Below are positions 1 through 5,400 of a stretch of DNA of 8,841 nucleotides, piece by piece (the first letter of the stretch is position 1; each line of letters starts with the position of its first letter). The DNA comes from JBGSIZ01 sp041742255. Lineage in GTDB: Bacteria > Pseudomonadota > Alphaproteobacteria > Rhodobacterales > Rhodobacteraceae. The stretch is from positions 1-8,841 of the forward strand of contig JBGSIZ010000325.1 of NCBI GenBank assembly GCA_041742255.1, written 5' to 3'. The notes under the pieces are model-generated. The model saw only the letters and a list, made by a program, of their open reading frames with translations, was not told the DNA's origin and searched no databases. The position numbers were made by a program, and so were the translations under genes.

Positions 1-1
1 C

Positions 2-484
2 GCCTTGGCCCGCGTGCAGGCCGCGATGGAGACGGGCGCCCCGTTTGCCGATGTCCTGCCCGAATTGAAAATGGCGCTGCAGGCCCCTGTGCCTGATGCC
101 TTGGGCGCGATTGCGACCGATGGCGCGCCGACGTTGAAGGCGTTGCAGGATCAGTTTTCCGAGGCTGCCGGGGCCGCCCTCGCCGCTGCTCGCCGCGAAG
201 GCGTGTCAGGCGAGGAAGGTGGCCGGATGGCCGAGTTTCTGCGCAGTCAGTTTGATGTGCGGTCCGTGGAGGCCCGCGAAGGCACTGATGCCGACGCCAT
301 ATTGTCCCGTGCCGAGGTGGCGTTGGCCGATGCCCGCCTGACCGACGCGCTGGCCGAGGTTGCCACATTGCCCGAGGTCGCCCGTGCGGAATTGACTGAA
401 TGGACTGCAGATGCCGAACGCCGCGCTGCCGCACTGTTGGCGGTGGAAACCCTGACCCAAACGCTGACTGTTGCCCGGCCTTGA
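2..484 (+). CDS. COG4223 / mitofilin-like inner-membrane protein, C-terminal part (5' truncated by window)
   Basis: The reading frame is open from the left edge to a TGA at 482-484, giving about 160 residues; the true start lies outside the window. What is visible is an Ala/Glu/Arg-rich helical C-terminus. It includes a segment like RSVEAREGTDADAILSRAE, followed by a helical repeat (ALADARLTDALAEVATLPE). This resembles the C-terminal region of the alphaproteobacterial COG4223 proteins, which are distantly related to mitofilin/Mic60 and usually have an N-terminal membrane anchor and a coiled coil; neither is in view here. In Rhodobacterales this gene typically sits between hemD and hemY, and hemY does follow after 52 bp, which supports the call and suggests co-transcription. 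The function is not well established; a role in inner-membrane organisation is inferred from the mitofilin relationship. Confidence 0.72.
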   Translation, partial: ALARVQAAMETGAPFADVLPELKMALQAPVPDALGAIATDGAPTLKALQDQFSEAAGAALAAARREGVSGEEGGRMAEFLRSQFDVRSVEAREGTDADAILSRAEVALADARLTDALAEVATLPEVARAELTEWTADAERRAAALLAVETLTQTLTVARP

Positions 485-495
485 CCGTGGCCCCC

Positions 496-524
496 TTGAA
501 CAAGACCCGCCCCTTTGAACAAGA
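496..524 (+). repeat. short tandem direct repeat in the hemY leader
   Basis: TTGAACAAGA occurs at 496-505 and again at 515-524, each preceded by a C-rich run, so the unit is about 19 bp repeated twice. It fills most of the gap between the upstream gene's stop and the hemY ATG. The second copy runs into GAATTGAG, the only weak ribosome-binding candidate before hemY. It looks like a replication-slippage or small duplication product. Confidence 0.6.
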
Positions 525-536
525 ATTGAGACGCCC

Positions 537-1985
537 ATGTTGTGGTCCCTGACAAAAATTCTGGCGTTTGTTGCCGCTGTTACCGTCCTGACGTTTGGTG
601 CGGTGGCGTTGATGGAAACGTCCGGCAGTGCCACGATCACGCTGGCCGGGATCAAGGTTACGTTGAGCCCGCTAGAAATGGTGGTGTCCCTGCTGGTGCT
701 GGTCGGGCTGGTGTGGGTGATGTTCAAGGTGCTGGGTCTGGCCCTTGCCTTTGTCCGGTTTTTGAATGGCGACGAAACCGCGATTTCCCGGTATTTCACG
801 CGCAACCGCGAACGTCGCGGATACGAGGCGTTGTCCGAGGGCATGATGGCGTTGGCGTCTGGCGAGGGGCATCTGGCCATGGCCAAGGCCGCCAAGGCGG
901 AGCGGTATTTGGGCAAGCCTGAACTGACCAACCTGTTGACCGCCCAAGCCGCCGAAATGGCGGGCGACCGAAAAAAGGCCGAGGAAACCTATAAACGGCT
1001 GTTGCAGGACGACAGGACACGGTTTGTCGGCATTCGCGGCATCATGAAGCAAAAGCTGGGCGAAGGTGACACCGACACTGCGTTGAAACTGGCCGAAAAG
1101 GCGTTTGCCCTAAAGCCCAAACATGCCGATACGCAGGATGTGTTGTTGCAGTTGCAGGCCGGAAAGGGCGATTGGGCGGGCGCCCGCAGCACGCTCGCCG
1201 CCAAGCTGAAATCGGGCGCGCTGCCCCGCGATGTGCATCGTCGCCGCGATGCCGTTCTGGCGTTGCAGGAGGCCAAGGGCGTGCTGGACGACGGGTCCAC
1301 CATCGAGGCCCGCGAGGCCGCGATCGAGGCAAATCGGTTGTCCCCCGATCTGATCCCCGCCGCCGCCATGGCCGCCCGCAGTTATATCGCCCAAGGCAAC
1401 GCCCGCAACGCCGCCCGCGTGTTGACCAAAGCATGGGCCGCGCAGCCGCATCCCGATCTGGCCGCTGCATTTGCCGAGATTGAGCCAACCGAAACCCCAG
1501 CCGCCCGGATCAAGCGGTTCCGTGCCATGGTCAAGCCGACCGTGGACCACCCCGAAACCCGCATGTTGATGGCCGAACTGCATCTGGCGAACGAGGATTT
1601 CCCAGAAGCCCGCCGCGCGCTGGGCGATCTGGTCGCAACCAAGCCGACGACCCGCGCCCTGAGCCTGATGGCTGCTATTGAGCGCGGCAGCGGTGCGCAG
1701 GATGCCGTGGTGCGCGGTTGGCTGGCCCGCGCGTTGTCCGCCCCGCGTGGCCCGCAGTGGGTTTGTGGGAATTGCCAGAACATCCACACCGCGTGGGTCC
1801 CGGTTTGCGCCAATTGCGGGTCGTTTGACACGCTCGCCTGGACCGATCCGCCCGCCGTTGACACGGGTCTGCCAACGGGCACCGCGATGCTGCCGTTGCT
1901 GGTTGGAACGCCTGAACAGGTCCCCGAACGCGTCAACGACGCCCCGATGGACGGCGAAATTGTCGAGGATGCCCGCAGACCCTGA
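537..1985 (+). CDS. hemY: HemY-type membrane TPR protein with C-terminal zinc ribbon
   Basis: A complete 482-residue protein. Two hydrophobic segments lie near the N-terminus (about residues 8-27 and 47-73), matching the HemY_N arrangement of an inner-membrane anchor. They are followed by an Ala-rich helical region (about 85-400) with TPR character, for example GDRKKAEETYKRLL and GDTDTALKLAEKAFALKP. The C-terminal part carries Cys410-x2-Cys413 and Cys424-x2-Cys427, in a WVCGNC/CANCGSFDTLAW context like the rubredoxin-type metal site of LapB/YciM. The HemY family is annotated as heme/porphyrin biosynthesis-associated because it is encoded with hemC/hemD; its exact activity is unclear. It is not the protoporphyrinogen oxidase that is also called HemY in Gram-positives. 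The ATG at 537 is chosen because it directly precedes the first membrane segment; its Shine-Dalgarno is weak. The gene lies 52 bp after the mitofilin-like gene, probably in one operon. Confidence 0.85.
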   Translation: MLWSLTKILAFVAAVTVLTFGAVALMETSGSATITLAGIKVTLSPLEMVVSLLVLVGLVWVMFKVLGLALAFVRFLNGDETAISRYFTRNRERRGYEALSEGMMALASGEGHLAMAKAAKAERYLGKPELTNLLTAQAAEMAGDRKKAEETYKRLLQDDRTRFVGIRGIMKQKLGEGDTDTALKLAEKAFALKPKHADTQDVLLQLQAGKGDWAGARSTLAAKLKSGALPRDVHRRRDAVLALQEAKGVLDDGSTIEAREAAIEANRLSPDLIPAAAMAARSYIAQGNARNAARVLTKAWAAQPHPDLAAAFAEIEPTETPAARIKRFRAMVKPTVDHPETRMLMAELHLANEDFPEARRALGDLVATKPTTRALSLMAAIERGSGAQDAVVRGWLARALSAPRGPQWVCGNCQNIHTAWVPVCANCGSFDTLAWTDPPAVDTGLPTGTAMLPLLVGTPEQVPERVNDAPMDGEIVEDARRP

Positions 1986-1989
1986 CAGA

Positions 1990-2020
1990 GGCAGGGTTTG
2001 TTTGGGGGGAGCGCCCTGCC
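1990..2020. terminator. possible hairpin between the convergent hemY and tRNA-Thr ends
   Basis: GGCAGGG (1990-1996) pairs perfectly with CCCTGCC (2014-2020) across a 17-base loop, starting 5 bases after the hemY stop. No T-run follows on either strand, so it is not a canonical Rho-independent terminator. Its position between two convergent genes suggests a bidirectional end or an RNA-stabilising structure. Low certainty. Confidence 0.35.
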
Positions 2021-2050
2021 CCGTCACCGGCACACAGGACGTGGAGTGCG

Positions 2051-2123
2051 TGCCCCAAGACGGACTCGAACCGCCGACCCCATCATTACGAATGATGTGC
2101 TCTACCAGCTGAGCTATTGGGGC
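2051..2123 (-). tRNA. tRNA-Thr (anticodon CGT)
   Basis: Read on the minus strand, a full 73-nt cloverleaf folds. The acceptor stem GCCCCAA/TTGGGGC has discriminator A. The D arm is GCTC/GAGC with loop AGCTGGTA. The anticodon stem CATCA/TGATG has loop TTCGTAA, which puts CGT at positions 34-36. A 5-nt variable loop follows, then the T arm GGCGG/CCGTC (one G-T pair) with loop TTCGAGT. Anticodon CGT reads ACG threonine codons. The bases after the discriminator are CGC rather than CCA, so CCA must be added enzymatically. The gene is convergent with hemY and divergent from the autotransporter gene. Confidence 0.96.
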
Positions 2124-2132
2124 TACGCGCGC

Positions 2133-2146
2133 ACCGTCTAGACGGT
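2133..2146. repeat. perfect 14-bp palindrome ACCGTCTAGACGGT
   Basis: The sequence equals its own reverse complement over all 14 bases and contains the rare CTAG tetranucleotide at its centre. It lies 10-23 bp upstream of the tRNA 5' end, over the proposed -10 element. It could be a repressor operator, or simply a G+C-rich discriminator that happens to be palindromic. Confidence 0.55.
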
Positions 2147-2163
2147 CAGCGGGCGGCGCACAA
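2135..2163 (-). promoter_or_regulatory. putative sigma-70-type promoter for tRNA-Thr
   Basis: On the minus strand a -35-like TTGTGC (2158-2163) and a -10-like TAGACG (2135-2140) are separated by exactly 17 bp. Initiation about 6-8 bases further would leave a leader of only a few nucleotides before the mature tRNA 5' end at 2123, typical for a single tRNA gene. Matches to the consensus are partial, and a 14-bp palindrome overlaps the -10 element. Confidence 0.35.
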
Positions 2164-2166
2164 GGC

Positions 2167-2183
2167 GAAATCCGCCGGATTTC
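2167..2183. repeat. inverted repeat GAAATCC-GCC-GGATTTC
   Basis: A perfect 7-bp dyad around a 3-bp spacer in the 174-bp divergent region between tRNA-Thr and the autotransporter. It lies just upstream of the proposed tRNA -35 element (minus strand) and 115 bp upstream of the autotransporter start. The size suits a dimeric regulator site, but nothing identifies a binding protein. Confidence 0.4.
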
Positions 2184-2199
2184 ATGTGACATCGCTGCA

Positions 2200-2264
2200 C
2201 CAACAAGGTTAACTGTTGGGCGGATAGTCGCGCAATTGTTGCACTGTTGGCGTTTTCATTGCAC
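2200..2264 (+). promoter_or_regulatory. cluster of repeated half-sites upstream of the autotransporter
   Basis: TGTTGG occurs three times: inverted at 2200-2205, and direct at 2214-2219 and 2245-2250. The first two form a dyad around GTTAAC. The two direct copies extend to ACTGTTGG and are spaced 31 bp apart, about three helical turns. TTGCAC also repeats at 2239-2244 and 2259-2264, 20 bp apart, and GCAA-TTG-TTGC is a small dyad at 2232-2242. This spacing suggests cooperative regulator binding. A -10-like GAATAT at 2275-2280 may mark the promoter, but no good -35 is visible at 17 bp. Confidence 0.35.
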
Positions 2265-2297
2265 GGTCGCGATTGAATATTTGAGCGGGGAATTACC

Positions 2298-2429
2298 ATG
2301 CGCGTTTCTGATGTAGCCACGATCAAGGACCAATTCACGCCGGGTTTGCGCGGATTGTTGCGGACGACCGGAATGGTCCTGTTGATTTCGGCGGGCGTGA
2401 TTGCGATGCCTGCGGGCCGGGTCATCGCG
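2298..2429 (+). other. Sec signal peptide of the autotransporter
   Basis: The first 44 residues contain Lys10, Arg18 and Arg22 in the n-region, then a hydrophobic core (MVLLISAGVIAMPAG), then VIA-AD, which fits a signal peptidase I site with Val at -3 and Ala at -1. The n-region of about 25 residues is longer than usual, as seen in some large autotransporters. An internal ATG at codon 26 would remove all basic residues ahead of the core, so the upstream start is preferred. Confidence 0.75.
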
Positions 2430-5400
2430 GCGGATCTGACGTGGGATGGCGGAACGCCGGGTGGTGCTACAATCGAGAACGGCAACGGAAGCTGGAACGA
2501 TAACAACCCCAACCAAGTCTGGAATGACGGCACGCCCGACGACAAAGCATTCAACAGCGGCGATAATGTGACATTCGGACCGAATTCCAACGGGTCCGCA
2601 AGCACGACGACCGTGACCGTAAGCGAAGCGATCGACACTGGCGACATTACCTTTGCCGCGGACCCCAATGACAACACAGCGTTCACGATTGTGTCGAACG
2701 GCGATTCCCGGATCATTACGGGGGACGGCGACACCATCACGATGGATGACGCGGCGACCATCAATGCACACCTTGCTGGCGATTTCATTGTCGCAGGCAC
2801 CGAAGTTCTGACGCTGGGTGGCAAAAATGGCAGCGTCACGACGTTGACCATTGGGGCCAATGCCAACGTTGAAATTTCGACGTCTGCCCCAGGGTCATCT
2901 TTTGTATTGGGCGGCACGGTGACCAACCAAGCCGACGGCACCCTGACCAATTTGGGCACAATGACGGGCACGCTCGACAATGCCGGAACCTTTAGCACGA
3001 CGGGCACGGTTAACGACGTCAACAGCACCGCAGGCAGTGCTGCATTTTCCGGGTCGTCCACGGGCGATGTGGATATTTCGGGCGGCACTGTTGATCTGAC
3101 CGGTGCTTTTGTCGTTGACGGCAGCTTTACCCTTGGGGCGGGCGTCACGGGTGGTCTGTCGGTGGACAATGATCTGACTGTTGACAGCTTTGACAACTCC
3201 GACTCGGTTACCATCACGGCGGGGGATACGCTGGAAATTACCGGTGGGGGCGAGACGTTTGTGAATAACGCGGGTGCGAGCCTTGATATTGATGCCACCG
3301 GCACGCTGGACGGCGACATCACTCACAATGGCACCACGCTGACCATCGGCGGCACCGTGACCGGTGATGTAGATGCGAACGAGAATGTGACGGTCGAATC
3401 GACGGGTGACATTGACGGAGAGCTGGATATCGCGGCGACAAAGATCGCGTCCGTTGCCGGCGGCGCGGATATTGGCAATGTCGTGAACGCGGGCACGTTT
3501 GACGTGACCACCGCAGGCACCGTCACAATTGATTCGACCTTTGGCAACACCGGCACGCTGGATTTTGAGGCTGCTGGCGCGACCACGCTGGACGTGGGGA
3601 CGGCCCTGACGAACGACGGCGCGATCACCAACACCGGGAACGGCGCGGTCACGTTGGACGTGACGACCGAATATGAACAGAACACGGGTGGTTCGATCAA
3701 TGCAGGCACCGGGTCGGTGACGATCACTGCCGGTCTGATTGACCTGAACGCGGGCACCTTGACCGGGACCGTTACGCTGGATGGTGATATCGAAACCGCA
3801 ATCGACCTTACCTTTGGCACCGCCCAGACATTGGGCGGTTACCTGACCAACGAAGGTGCTGTCATTTCGGTCACCGCCGCAATCAACGCGGGCGGCGAGG
3901 CGATCACCAACGACGGTGGCGATTTCAACATCAACACTGGTGGGTCGATCACCAACGCGGGCGTTGTGACCAACGAAAATAACGGCACCTTCGATCTGGT
4001 TGCGGGTACCAGCCTGACGGCCACGAGCGTGTCGAACGAAACCGGCGCGGATTTCACGATTGCGGGCACGGCGACGGTCACTTCGGACTTCACCAACGAT
4101 GGCGCAGGGTCGCTGTTGACTGTCGACGGCACAGTTACGGGCGGCGTTGACAACACCGACACCGCGACGGTCGATATCGGGTCTACCGGGTCGATCAGCG
4201 GCGAGTTGGACAACGACGCGACGGTGACAGTCGAGGCTGGCGCGCAGATCGGCAGCGTGGACAACAGCAGCACGTTTGACATCACCACCGCAGGCACGGT
4301 CACTGTCGACATGACCTTCGTCAACACCGGCACGCTGGATTTTGAGGCTGCTGGCGCGACCACGCTGGACGTGGGGACGACCCTGACCAATAACGGCGCG
4401 ATCACCAACACCGGGAACGGCGCGGTCACGTTGGATGCTGCGACCGAATATGAACAGAACACGGGCGGCTCGATCAATGCAGGCACCGGGTCGGTGACCA
4501 TCACCGCCGGTCTGATTGATCTGAACGCGGGCACCTTGACCGGCAATGTCACGCTGGATGGCGATATCGAAAACGCGATCACGTTGACCTTTGGCGCGGT
4601 GCAGACGCTGGGCGGCAGCCTGACGAACGAATCCACCGGCGTGGTTAACATCACCGCCGCAATCAACGCGGGCGGCGAGGCGATCACCAACGACGGTGGC
4701 GATTTCAACATCAACACCGGTGGGTCGATCACCGACGCGGGCGTTGTGACCAACGAAAACGACGGCACCTTCGATCTGGTTGCGGGCACCAGCCTGACGG
4801 CCACGAGCGTGTCGAACGAAACCGGCGCGGATTTCACGATTGCGGGCACGGCCACGGTCACGTCGAACATCACCAACGATGGTGCGGGAACGCTGTTGAC
4901 GGTGGACGGCACAGTGACGGGCGATGTTGACAACACCGACACCGCAACGGTCGATGTCAATAACGGCGGGTCGATCACCGGAGAGTTGGACAACGACGCC
5001 ACAGCCACGGTCGCGGGCGATGTCGGGTCCATCATCAATCAGGCGGATGGTGACATCACGTTTGACGGCACGATGGAAATTGGCGGCACGTTCCAGAACG
5101 AAGGCTTGGCCGAAGTGGCAGCCGGTGTCGACGTGACCAGCACGGGCCTGACCACAAATACAGGCACCTCGGCCGACCTTACCATTGCCGACACCGGCAG
5201 TCTGATTGGCAATGTGACCAACGAACTGTCGGCCGATCTGGATGTGGATGGGACGCTTGACGGTGATCTGACCAACTCCTCGGCTGTTGATCTGCAGGGC
5301 ATCATCACCGGGAATGTGGACAACAACACGGGTGGCGACATCAGTGTTGTCGGGGACTCCACCATTGGCGGCACGTTGGACAATGCCGATACTGTCGATG

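Noticed and set aside
2051..2123. tRNA-Thr as the attachment site of an island carrying the autotransporter and type VI genes
   Set aside because: Integrases usually use the 3' half of a tRNA, which here faces hemY, not the autotransporter. No second copy of the tRNA 3' end, no integrase and no obvious composition change are visible in the window.
1110..2192. 360-codon minus-strand open frame covering the tRNA and the hemY 3' half
   Set aside because: It runs through the entire tRNA-Thr gene (its translation there, IAQLVEHIIRNDGVGGSSP, is the familiar tRNA mistranslation) and opposes the well-supported hemY frame.
3351..5030. RTX-type or cadherin-like calcium-binding repeats in the passenger
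   Set aside because: Although rich in Gly, Asp and Asn, the repeats lack the GGxGxDxUx nonapeptide and canonical DxNDN/DxD cadherin motifs, and the C-terminus is a barrel rather than a type I secretion signal. The beta-helix reading fits better.
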